The notes under the pieces: generated by a model
Databases searched by the model: none
What the model saw: the letters and a program-made list of their open reading frames with translations, nothing else
Told to the model about the DNA's origin: nothing
Translations under genes and position numbers: made by a program
Source of the DNA: JBMNNS01 sp050942625
GTDB lineage: Bacteria > Bacillota > Dethiobacteria > DTU022 > UBA8154
Length of the DNA: 8,483 nucleotides
Direction: 5' to 3'
NCBI GenBank assembly: GCA_050942625.1
Contig: JBMNNS010000071.1
Location: 1 to 8,483, forward strand
In this document: positions 1 through 5,606 of the stretch, in pieces
How positions within the stretch are numbered: position 1 is the first letter of the stretch
How the letters are laid out: the number at the start of each line of letters is the position of its first letter

Positions 1-38
1 GGTTCTTGATCTTGCCCTTGGAGGCAAGATCAAGAACC
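1..38. repeat. Perfect 16-bp inverted repeat (hairpin) at the left edge
   Basis: Bases 1-16 (ggttcttgatcttgcc) are the exact reverse complement of 23-38, with a 6-nt loop at 17-22. The right arm is the beginning of the first 34-bp tandem unit, so the left arm is an inverted partial copy of that unit. On the minus strand the structure lies downstream of the aminotransferase stop and could act as a transcript end or 3' stabiliser, but no T-tract can be seen because the window ends here. Confidence 0.85.
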
Positions 39-119
39 GTCCCCGATCTTGTTGAAGGCAAGATCAAGAACCGTCCCCGATCTTGTTGAAGGCAAGATCA
101 AGAACCGTCCCCGATCTTG
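23..119. repeat. 34-bp tandem repeat array, about 2.9 copies
   Basis: Units begin with ggcaagatcaagaacc at 23, 57 and 91, giving a period of exactly 34 bp. The first two copies are identical and the third is identical up to position 119, where it passes into unique coding sequence. Each unit holds its own inverted repeat, CAAGATC and GATCTTG separated by 13 nt, so single units can also fold. There are no unique spacers. On the minus strand the motif reads GGGGACGGTTCTTGATC, which resembles the GGGGACGGTTCT-type dispersed palindromes I recall from Peptococcaceae-like genomes. That link is from memory and was not checked. Confidence 0.9.
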
Positions 120-1288
120 CTTTGGCTGTAAAGGTAGGTTTCCAGACGGTTCATCCCTTCCTCTATATTTTCTAAGGAATTGGCATAGGAGAGCCGCAGG
201 TAACCTTCCCCGTTTTGGCCGAAATCTATCCCCGGGGTCACAGCAACCTTTGCTTTCTCCAGAACTTCAAAGGCAAAAGCAAGAGAATCCGCAGTATATT
301 TGCGCACATCGGCGAGAACATAAAAAGCTCCCCTGGGATCTACGGGGGGCGCAATACCTGCTTTTTTCAAACGGTTAAGCAAATAGCGGCGGCGGCTATC
401 GTAAACCTCCACCATTGAAGCTACATGCCGGTCACAGCAGGTCAAAGCAGTAACAGCGGCTTCCTGGGCAAAAGACGCGGCACAGATGAAAAGGTTTTGC
501 TGGAGCTTTTGCATAGTGCGGATATATTCAGGTGGTGCAATTACATAACCCAGGCGCCATCCGGTCATGGCATAAATCTTGGAAAACCCGCCGATAACAA
601 AGGCCTTCTTTGTATATTCTAAAATGGAATGCTGCTCTTCCCCGTAAACAAGGCCTGCGTATACCTCGTCTGAGACTATTATCTGGTCTAACGCTGCCAA
701 CTCTTGCAACTCACGACCGTTATAGACAGAGCCTGTGGGGTTGGCAGGTGAATTGAGCATCAGGAATGCCGTCCTGGTGTTAATCGCCTTTTTTATATCA
801 TCAAGGCGGTACTTAAAGCCGTTCTCTCCCCGCACCGGAATATTAACAGGCTTACCTTCAAAGAAATGGATAAAATTGGGATAGCAGGCGTAGTGCGGGT
901 CGGGAAGAATTACCTCATCCCCGCGTTCTATTAACACAGAAAAAATGAGCAGCATCCCGGGAGAAGAACCGGAGGTAACAATAATTTGCTCCGGAGACAG
1001 CTCAACCCCGTATTTGCGCTCGTAAAAGCCGGCAATAGCCTCCCGCAATGTCAGTTTGCCCAGACTGTGGGTATAATGGGTATCTCCCGAACTCAATGCT
1101 TGCAAGGCAGATTCTTTCACCGGCTGTGGGGTGTCAAAATCAGGTTCCCCAATTTCCAGGTGAACGATATCTTCACCGTTAGCTTCCATTTCCTGTGCTT
1201 TTTCCAGTATATCCATGACAATGAAAGAGTTTACCTGCTTGGTTCTATTGGCATATTTGGCTTCTATTTTTTCCGGCAGCACAAACAC
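98..1288 (-). CDS. PLP-dependent aminotransferase, class I/II (fold type I)
   Basis: A cytoplasmic pyridoxal-phosphate transaminase that moves an amino group between an amino acid and a 2-oxo acid; the substrate cannot be read from the sequence. The 396 residues match the usual family length. Visible motifs, in order, are IGEPDFDTP (46-54), the NSPANPTG cofactor loop with N183 (179-186), SDEVY with D207 and Y210, the Schiff-base lysine K237 in GGFSK, WRLGY (244-248), and the substrate-carboxylate arginine R365 in YLRLSYA. The start is GTG. An ATG 5 bp upstream is out of frame, and the N-terminal stretch leading to FIVMDILEKAQEM looks family-like, so the later ATG at residue 25 is probably internal. 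The Shine-Dalgarno sequence is weak. The last seven residues, SKIGDGS, and the stop codon lie inside the tandem repeat, so the natural C-terminus has been replaced or extended by it. No partner gene shares its strand nearby. Confidence 0.93.
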   Translation of the reverse strand: MFVLPEKIEAKYANRTKQVNSFIVMDILEKAQEMEANGEDIVHLEIGEPDFDTPQPVKESALQALSSGDTHYTHSLGKLTLREAIAGFYERKYGVELSPEQIIVTSGSSPGMLLIFSVLIERGDEVILPDPHYACYPNFIHFFEGKPVNIPVRGENGFKYRLDDIKKAINTRTAFLMLNSPANPTGSVYNGRELQELAALDQIIVSDEVYAGLVYGEEQHSILEYTKKAFVIGGFSKIYAMTGWRLGYVIAPPEYIRTMQKLQQNLFICAASFAQEAAVTALTCCDRHVASMVEVYDSRRRYLLNRLKKAGIAPPVDPRGAFYVLADVRKYTADSLAFAFEVLEKAKVAVTPGIDFGQNGEGYLRLSYANSLENIEEGMNRLETYLYSQSKIGDGS

Positions 1289-1331
1289 CCCATTCTGTTA
1301 TCTCTTATTACCTCTCTTATGATAATTCGCT

Positions 1332-1417
1332 TTACATCCCCCATTTACCTGCATAGTGTGACAAAAGGGCCAGCCAGAGAGCTATGGACATAAGAATCCG
1401 AATTTTCTTCGGCGCAT
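1332..1417 (-). pseudogene. Possible broken small hydrophobic peptide upstream of the aminotransferase
   Basis: On the minus strand an AAGGGGAG ribosome binding site stands 6 nt before an ATG at 1417. That frame codes for only 11 residues (MRRRKFGFLCP) and ends at 1382. In another frame, from an ATG at 1391 to a TAA at 1332, lies MSIALWLALLSHYAGKWGM, which has no ribosome binding site of its own but has a membrane-helix pattern. A one- or two-base indel in the A-run near 1400 would join them into a basic N-terminus followed by a single helix. No family is recognised; an accidental arrangement or a leader peptide is equally possible. Confidence 0.2.
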
Positions 1418-1588
1418 CTGAATCTCCCCTTAAAGAATAATACCCGGCTATAATTCAAATACCCGGAAAAAAATTACTGAAATAAAAATGAATGCCGCTG
1501 TATCCCATGAGAAAAGACATGGAAAACCTGATTTTCTAGAGGAAAATAGCGTCTTTTGTTGAATTGTTAATGATATAATTAATAATTA

Positions 1589-1616
1589 TTGCATACTCGA
1601 ATTAACTCTTTATACT
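1589..1616 (+). promoter_or_regulatory. Putative sigma-A promoter of the lapA-like gene
   Basis: A -35 element TTGCAT at 1589-1594 and a -10 element TATACT at 1611-1616 are separated by 16 bp, in a strongly AT-rich stretch. Transcription would start about 40 bp before the start codon at 1664. This is a prediction from consensus similarity only. Confidence 0.5.
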
Positions 1617-1663
1617 AATAAAAAGCTAAATTGACCGCTACTCTAAAAAAGGGAGGAGAATTT

Positions 1664-1864
1664 ATGAAAGCGAAAGTTTGGATTATTATTGTAATAGCTA
1701 TTCTGCTGCTGATCATCCTTGTCCAAAATACCGGGCCTGTAACGTTAAACTTGTTTTTCTGGGGAATTACTATGCCCCAGATTTTACTTCTATTCTTTTC
1801 TATAATTATTGGTCTAGTTATAGGCTATATAATACGCCTGTTTTCTAAGAAAAAGCGCATTTAA
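1664..1864 (+). CDS. Small LapA-like (DUF1049) membrane protein
   Basis: A 66-residue integral membrane protein with two predicted helices, about residues 5-20 and 37-58, joined by a short loop with the family-typical QNTGPVTLNLFFW, and ending in the basic tail SKKKRI. This is the pattern of the lipopolysaccharide-assembly-protein-A domain family. In Gram-negative bacteria LapA/YciS acts in LPS biogenesis; in Firmicutes the role of the single-domain forms is unknown, so no function is assigned. The start is ATG at 1664 because GGGAGGAG lies 5 nt upstream; an in-frame TTG at 1631 has no such site. A promoter is visible 48 bp upstream. The gene stands alone, with no clear terminator after it. 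Confidence 0.85.
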   Translation: MKAKVWIIIVIAILLLIILVQNTGPVTLNLFFWGITMPQILLLFFSIIIGLVIGYIIRLFSKKKRI

Positions 1865-2023
1865 CTGCCGCTTGAGCCTCCTGGAATCCGTATGCCGCTA
1901 CCTATAAATAAAAAATGATTCATAGTTTTAAGATTACTTTATCTTTTATTTGCTGAAAGCAACAAATAACAACAGTATCCAACAAAGGAAATTTTCTACC
2001 TTTGACGAATAAAAAATTATTGC

Positions 2024-2389
2024 ATGCAATATGTTCACTGCTTTATATTATTTTATATCTCGCATTATTTCTCGCGCGCACTTTCTGATTGCTCCTGGCT
2101 GGACGCCATGATAGAGGACGCATCCAGGCTCATTCCCGGTTTGAAGGAATCTATCGAATTCAAGGATGCTGCAACTCCGCTCACTTATGAAAGATATACC
2201 CATAATACCGCTGGAGCAAGTTCCGCCTGGAGCTGGAACCCGAAGAAAGAGTTCTATAAAAACGCGATGAGCGTAAATATAAAGACGCCTGTGAAGAACC
2301 TTTTCATCGGTTCCTGCTGGGCTATGCAGATCGGAGGTGTGCCCGGCGCCCTCGCAGCAGCTTACCTGTGTGCCCGAAAAATCCGGTAA
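2024..2389 (+). pseudogene. C-terminal remnant of a CrtI/phytoene-desaturase-like FAD oxidoreductase
   Basis: From about position 2096 the frame reads like the last 95 residues of an FAD-dependent amine-oxidase-fold enzyme of the phytoene dehydrogenase type. It has a DAMIEDASRLIPGL helix, then ATPLTYERYT, then the C-terminal FAD-contacting segment TPVKNLFIGSCWAMQIGGVPGALAAA. Intact members have roughly 450-550 residues with an N-terminal GxGxxG Rossmann motif, which is absent here: upstream of 2096 the sequence is AT-rich and unrelated. The first 25 or so codons of the open frame (2024-2095) therefore look like non-coding sequence read through by chance. No ribosome binding site precedes the ATG. 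Most likely it is a 5'-deleted pseudogene, not a working small protein. A 7-bp hairpin follows directly after the stop codon. Confidence 0.75.
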
Positions 2390-2391
2390 CT

Positions 2392-2410
2392 GATACCCTC
2401 CAGGGGTATC
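2392..2410. repeat. Perfect 7-bp hairpin after the oxidoreductase remnant
   Basis: GATACCC at 2392-2398 and GGGTATC at 2404-2410 pair fully around a 5-nt loop, beginning 3 nt after the remnant's stop codon. The position suits a transcription terminator of the lost gene, but no run of T follows, so intrinsic termination is unlikely in the present form. Confidence 0.45.
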
Positions 2411-2424
2411 CCGCAGTGGATACT

Positions 2425-2448
2425 CTGATGCTGATGCTGATGCTGATG
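2425..2448. repeat. CTGATG hexamer microsatellite, four perfect copies
   Basis: Four identical CTGATG units lie in tandem at 2425-2448, followed by a degenerate atgat. The array is in non-coding DNA between the oxidoreductase remnant and the convergent FMN reductase gene, so copy-number change would not alter a known protein. Confidence 0.85.
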
Positions 2449-2530
2449 ATTGAGCTGGCGGATTCAAACAGCTGCCCTTCCGATGGGAGCAAAAAGAACC
2501 TAACGGGAAGATCTATCCTAAATTTTTTTA

Positions 2531-3115
2531 TCATCGTTGGTGCAGGGATGTTGCGAAATCAAATCCCGCTTGAAAAGCTTTTTGCAGGTTTTGGGGCTCC
2601 CTGGTAATGCTACCTTTTTCGTCGTAACCGCAAAAAAGGAGCGAGCCTTTTCTCTGAAAGTTTGCAACATGGAAAAAGATATCAACCACATCTTGAGCGC
2701 ATTGATGGTGCTCTTTTTTCTTTAGTGCGCCAACAGAGATAAAGAAGGCATGCTTCTTTCCCTCGTTGGGTATAAAGGGTTTTTTCAGCCTGAATTTAGC
2801 ATACCACCAGCACTGGAAGCGGTCTATAAACATTTTTAATTGGGCTGGAACGGTCCCAAAGAAGATGGGGGAAGAGATCACCAGACCCTCGCAAGATAAA
2901 AGTTTGGGATATATGAATTGCATATCATCTTTGAGAACGCATTTTCCTGTAGCGGCGCAGTGACCGCATGCCTGACAAGGACGAAAGTTGAAGCCGTTCA
3001 AGCGGATTATTTCAGTTTCTCGTCCGGCTGTTGATGCTCCGCCGACGAAAGAGTTTAAAACCTGTTCGCTGTTGCCTCCCTTTCGTGGGGACGCAGAGAT
3101 GGCAAGTAGAGCCAA
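2531..3115 (-). CDS. NADPH-dependent FMN reductase-like / iron-sulfur-flavoprotein-like flavodoxin-fold protein
   Basis: A cytoplasmic flavodoxin-fold oxidoreductase that probably binds FMN and passes electrons from NAD(P)H to an unknown acceptor. With the TTG start at 3115 it has 194 residues. The FMN phosphate loop is at the N-terminus (ISASPRKGGNSE, 6-17), a cysteine cluster C47-x2-C50-x2-C53-x5-C59 leads into KDDM, and SSPIFFGTVPAQLKMFIDR (81-99) is the second flavin contact. The Cys spacing resembles archaeal and clostridial iron-sulfur flavoproteins, where such residues hold a 4Fe-4S cluster; whether that holds here is inference. The start was chosen because a full AGGAGGTG site lies 9 nt upstream and the protein then begins MALLAIS, as in the family. 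An ATG at 3122 is out of frame. Codons for PQNLQKAFQAGFDFAT (2548-2595) recur exactly at 5420-5467. Confidence 0.85.
   Translation of the reverse strand: MALLAISASPRKGGNSEQVLNSFVGGASTAGRETEIIRLNGFNFRPCQACGHCAATGKCVLKDDMQFIYPKLLSCEGLVISSPIFFGTVPAQLKMFIDRFQCWWYAKFRLKKPFIPNEGKKHAFFISVGALKKKEHHQCAQDVVDIFFHVANFQRKGSLLFCGYDEKGSITREPQNLQKAFQAGFDFATSLHQR
2548..2595. repeat. 48-bp perfect direct repeat, copy A
   Basis: These 48 bp are identical to 5420-5467, both in plus orientation. Copy A is coding sequence for residues near the C-terminus of the minus-strand FMN reductase. The match stops abruptly on both sides. Confidence 0.95.
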
Positions 3116-3472
3116 GGGGCATAACACCTCCTCGTATAATTTGATTGGAAAATAGATCTTGCCATAGGTGTTGCCCCTGATTACAATCAACTTAGGTTGG
3201 TCAGGGTTCCTCTTTCCCTTTTTTTATATTCTGTTAGCCAGACAGGAATCCTGCAAGGAGTATCAACAATCCAAAGGATTCTTAACTCAAGCGAAAAAGA
3301 ATCGGATGGAATAAAAATAGAAATAGAAATCAATGGGATATATACAATAAAGAGTCCGCCCACATCTTCCGGGGGAGCTGTCTCTGCTCCATTAAGGAGT
3401 GTTATTTCTCTGGCGGAATAATTGGGCAATGTATATGATAGAAGAACTAGTTAATGAAAAGGAGATGTTCAA
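3116..3472. other. Non-coding gap between the FMN reductase and the serine hydrolase
   Basis: The gap lies between divergent genes and should hold both promoters. A TATGAT at 3434-3439 is a possible -10 for the hydrolase, but it has no good -35. At 3355-3411 the minus strand reads REITLLNGAETAPPEDVGG, which resembles the PPEDxGG signature of pRiA4b ORF-3-like proteins and may be a gene shred. The rest is A-rich with no recognisable RNA gene or repeat. Confidence 0.45.
3355..3411 (-). pseudogene. Possible shred of a pRiA4b ORF-3-like gene
   Basis: The minus-strand peptide REITLLNGAETAPPEDVGG matches in pattern the conserved ...GxxACPPEDxGG... segment that I recall from pRiA4b ORF-3-like proteins, with Thr in place of Cys. 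In that family GY and an acidic helix follow, but here the frame goes into low-complexity I/S-rich sequence. Only about 19 residues support it, so chance resemblance is a real alternative. Confidence 0.25.
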
Positions 3473-3589
3473 GTGTCTAAGATTCTACTGCGAGTAAAGA
3501 GTTTATTGCCACTACTGTTGTTAAGTATTTTATATTGGCAGGTGCAAACATCGCTTCCGCTGCTGATCTTGCCGATCTTACGGGGTTAG
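3461..3589 (+). pseudogene. Out-of-frame signal peptide start of the serine hydrolase gene
   Basis: GGAG at 3461-3464 lies 8 nt before a GTG at 3473. That frame begins MSKILLRVKSLLPLLLLSIL, a classic signal peptide with a basic N-region and hydrophobic core, but then runs out of frame and stops at the TAG at 3587. The next frame, open through the hydrolase, continues LAGANIASAADL, an ideal end of a signal peptide with an ASA-type cleavage site. Removing one TA from the TATA at 3531-3534 would join them. It is therefore most likely the true 5' end of the downstream gene, separated by a 2-bp insertion or a sequencing error. Confidence 0.7.
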
Positions 3590-5403
3590 AAGCTTTTATA
3601 GACGGGCAGATGGCTGCACAGATGGAGGAATTTAAATTTGTGGGGGCCACCCTTTCCATTGTCAAGGACAATGAGCTACTGCTGAGCAAAGGTTACGGCT
3701 ACTCCGACCCTGAACGACGTGTCCCCGTAGATCCGGATAGAACCTTGTTCCGTCCCGGTTCTATCTCCAAACTTTTTACCTGGACCGCCGCCATGCAGCT
3801 TGTGGAGCAAGGGAAGATTGACCTGCATGCCGATGTGAATGAATACCTGGACTTTGAAATTCCCGCACAGCTTCACCAGACCGGGCGGGAAGCGCAACCT
3901 ATCACTATGGCTCATCTTATGACCCATACCCCGGGTTTCGAGGACCGGGGGGAGGGCCTTTTTCTCCTGGAAAAAGAAAAAATGCAGACACTGGGAGATT
4001 ATCTTAAAAACTATCTTCCTGCCCGGGTGTTCCCCCCCGGTACGGTGATGGCTTACTCCAATTACGGCACTGCCCTGGCCGGTTATATTGTGGAACGCAT
4101 ATCGGGGCAGCTTTTTGAAGAATATGTAGAGGAGCACATCTTTGGGCCGTTGGGCATGGAGCAGAGTACTTTTCGACAACCCCCTGAGGAGTTGGACGGG
4201 GAGTTGGCGCGGGCTTACAACTATGCGCGGGGAGAATATCATGAAGGTGCTTTTGAATACATCCAGGGCAGGCCGGCAGGCAGTCTGAACAGCACAGCCG
4301 CTGATATGGCCAGGTTTATGATCGCCCACCTGCAGGAAGGGTTTTACGCTGGAGCGCGCATCCTCGAAGAGGAGACTATCCGGGAGATGCACCGGCAGCA
4401 ATTTACCCACCATCCTAAGCTGGACGGGTTGACCTACGGTTTTATTGAGTCTACTTACAACGGCAGGCGCACTATAACTCACGGAGGAGATACCTTGCTC
4501 TTTCACAGCGGCCTCTTTCTTTTGCCGGAAGAAGAGCTGGGTTTGTTTGTCTCCTATAACGGTGGCAGTTTTCTTCCACGGGAAAGATTGTTCCAGGCTT
4601 TTATGGACCGCTATTATCCCAGGGAGTCTGAGTGGAAGGTGCAACAGGTTGACAATGCGGCGGCAAGGTCGCAGAAATACCTTGGCGAGTATCATCCCAA
4701 CCGCCGCAGCTTTACCACAATGGAGAAAATTCTTGGCCTTATGCAGGCGACACAGATAGGTTTAACCGATGAAGGTTATCTGCTGGCGAATATTTTCGGC
4801 GAGCAGGCGCAACTTGCAGAGATAGAGCCGGGTGTTTACGCTAACCGCACAGCGGAAGGGACAATGTTACCCCGCACGCTGGTTTTTGAGACGGATGAAG
4901 ACGGCAGGACGATGTTGTATTCTGATGGGCCTATGACTTATATGAAGGCAGCATGGTATAGCACCGGCTGGTTTAACAGTTTGCTGCTTGCCCTTTCTCT
5001 GCTGCTTCTGGTGGGCTCGACCATCGGTTGGGCCGCTTCATTTATCCTGAACCATTTAAAGAAAAGAAAAGTGCAAAATCCGGGGGCTGCAAAAGCTGCG
5101 CGCTGGGTTGCTGTAATTTTTACCTTGTTGGCACTTCTATTTCTTGTTGGACTGGGAAATGTTATTGGCCAAATTGATCCTGCTTTCGGCGTGCCGAGGA
5201 TTTTCTTTGAAGATCCCCCCGGCTTTAATATGCTGATGACACTGCCGCTGTTGATGGTTTTTACCGGTGCAGCTGTGCTACTTTTTGCCGTGCTCGCATG
5301 GTGGAGAGGCTACTGGCGTCGTGATGCCCGCATCCATTACACGCTCGTCACGGCAGCAACCCTGGCCTTATTATGGTTCATGTACTTTTGGAATTTGCTG
5401 TGA
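3535..5403 (+). CDS. Membrane-anchored serine hydrolase, beta-lactamase/PBP (class C) family
   Basis: A serine beta-lactamase-like hydrolase, probably extracytoplasmic, acting on peptidoglycan peptides or other esters and amides; the true substrate is unknown. In the 622-residue frame the catalytic motifs are complete: SxxK as S76-I-S-K79, YxN as Y174-S-N176, and HGG at 316-318 in the place of KTG. The catalytic domain spans about residues 20-365, a soluble linker domain about 366-475, and four predicted transmembrane helices follow (about 481-505, 524-546, 566-590, 602-622). The frame's first start codon, TTG at 3535, has no ribosome binding site. The likely original start is GTG at 3473 in another frame (separate entry), so the gene may be frameshifted and inactive, or translated without a signal peptide. 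It lies between two copies of a 48-bp repeat. No terminator is seen before the second copy. Confidence 0.88.
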   Translation: MAGANIASAADLADLTGLEAFIDGQMAAQMEEFKFVGATLSIVKDNELLLSKGYGYSDPERRVPVDPDRTLFRPGSISKLFTWTAAMQLVEQGKIDLHADVNEYLDFEIPAQLHQTGREAQPITMAHLMTHTPGFEDRGEGLFLLEKEKMQTLGDYLKNYLPARVFPPGTVMAYSNYGTALAGYIVERISGQLFEEYVEEHIFGPLGMEQSTFRQPPEELDGELARAYNYARGEYHEGAFEYIQGRPAGSLNSTAADMARFMIAHLQEGFYAGARILEEETIREMHRQQFTHHPKLDGLTYGFIESTYNGRRTITHGGDTLLFHSGLFLLPEEELGLFVSYNGGSFLPRERLFQAFMDRYYPRESEWKVQQVDNAAARSQKYLGEYHPNRRSFTTMEKILGLMQATQIGLTDEGYLLANIFGEQAQLAEIEPGVYANRTAEGTMLPRTLVFETDEDGRTMLYSDGPMTYMKAAWYSTGWFNSLLLALSLLLLVGSTIGWAASFILNHLKKRKVQNPGAAKAARWVAVIFTLLALLFLVGLGNVIGQIDPAFGVPRIFFEDPPGFNMLMTLPLLMVFTGAAVLLFAVLAWWRGYWRRDARIHYTLVTAATLALLWFMYFWNLL

Positions 5404-5419
5404 TATATTATGAGTACGT

Positions 5420-5467
5420 ATGTTGCGAAATCAAATCCCGCTTGAAAAGCTTTTTGCAGGTTTTGGG
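5420..5467. repeat. 48-bp perfect direct repeat, copy B (FMN reductase gene fragment)
   Basis: Identical to 2548-2595 over 48 bp, starting 17 bp after the serine hydrolase stop codon. On the minus strand it still encodes QNLQKAFQAGFDFAT of the FMN reductase, but its flanks bear no relation to that gene, so it is a dead fragment. The pair flanks 2824 bp that include most of the FMN reductase and the whole hydrolase. Confidence 0.95.
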
Positions 5468-5508
5468 AATCCTGCATTTAAGGTTTAAATCAGAGGTGAA
5501 ATGAGCAC

Positions 5509-5535
5509 TTGACATTTATTGTTGGATGATATAGT
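5509..5535 (+). promoter_or_regulatory. Putative sigma-A promoter of the hrb gene
   Basis: A perfect -35 TTGACA at 5509-5514 is followed after 15 bp by TATAGT at 5530-5535. The spacing is short of the usual 17 bp, so activity may be modest or depend on a regulator. The leader to the start codon is about 65 nt. Confidence 0.5.
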
Positions 5536-5565
5536 TTTATTAATATATTTTACTCTGGGGCGCAT

Positions 5566-5578
5566 TATACCGGGTATA
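5566..5578. promoter_or_regulatory. Palindrome TATAC-CGG-GTATA in the hrb leader, possible operator
   Basis: Two 5-bp inverted arms surround CGG, between the predicted promoter and the ribosome binding site of hrb. That is a position where a bound repressor would block transcription. It contains CCGGGTAT, which also occurs twice on the minus strand at 1440-1467. The regulator is unknown. Confidence 0.3.
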
Positions 5579-5606
5579 GTGTAAGTAATTATGAGGGGGA
5601 ATTTTA

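Larger units (their letters stand above)
1289..1663. other. AT-rich intergenic region between divergent genes
   Basis: This gap separates the minus-strand aminotransferase from the plus-strand lapA-like gene. It holds the lapA promoter near its right end, a pair of ATACCCGG direct repeats at 1440-1447 and 1460-1467, and on the minus strand two tiny reading frames (1382-1417 and 1332-1391) that together look like one broken small membrane peptide. I see no convincing sigma-A promoter for the aminotransferase and no RNA gene. Confidence 0.5.

Noticed and set aside
23..119. CRISPR-like array from regularly spaced repeats
   Set aside because: Units are contiguous 34-bp tandem copies with no unique spacers, and no cas genes are present.
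986..1393. Plus-strand frame of 135 codons reaching into the intergenic gap
   Set aside because: It is mostly antisense to the aminotransferase, with no ribosome binding site and no domain.
1983..2004. CAAAGG/CCTTTG hairpin as terminator for the lapA-like gene
   Set aside because: Six base pairs, a 10-nt AT-rich loop and no T-tract, about 120 bp from the stop codon; too weak.
3197..3421. Plus-strand frame of 74 codons between reductase and hydrolase
   Set aside because: No ribosome binding site and low-complexity composition. The only family-like signal in the stretch is on the opposite strand.
3676..4695. Long minus-strand open frame of 339 codons
   Set aside because: It is antisense to the hydrolase catalytic domain, whose motifs are clear. 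The antisense peptide has no recognisable domain and a shadow-like composition.
2548..5467. Integrated mobile element bounded by att sites
   Set aside because: The repeats fit an att-like layout superficially, but there is no integrase, relaxase or transposase between them. The reductase body lies inside the interval and not outside as expected.
3245..5476. GGAATCCTGCA shared by 3245-3255 and 5466-5476 next to repeat copy B
   Set aside because: An 11-bp match is expected several times by chance among all pairs in a window of this size.
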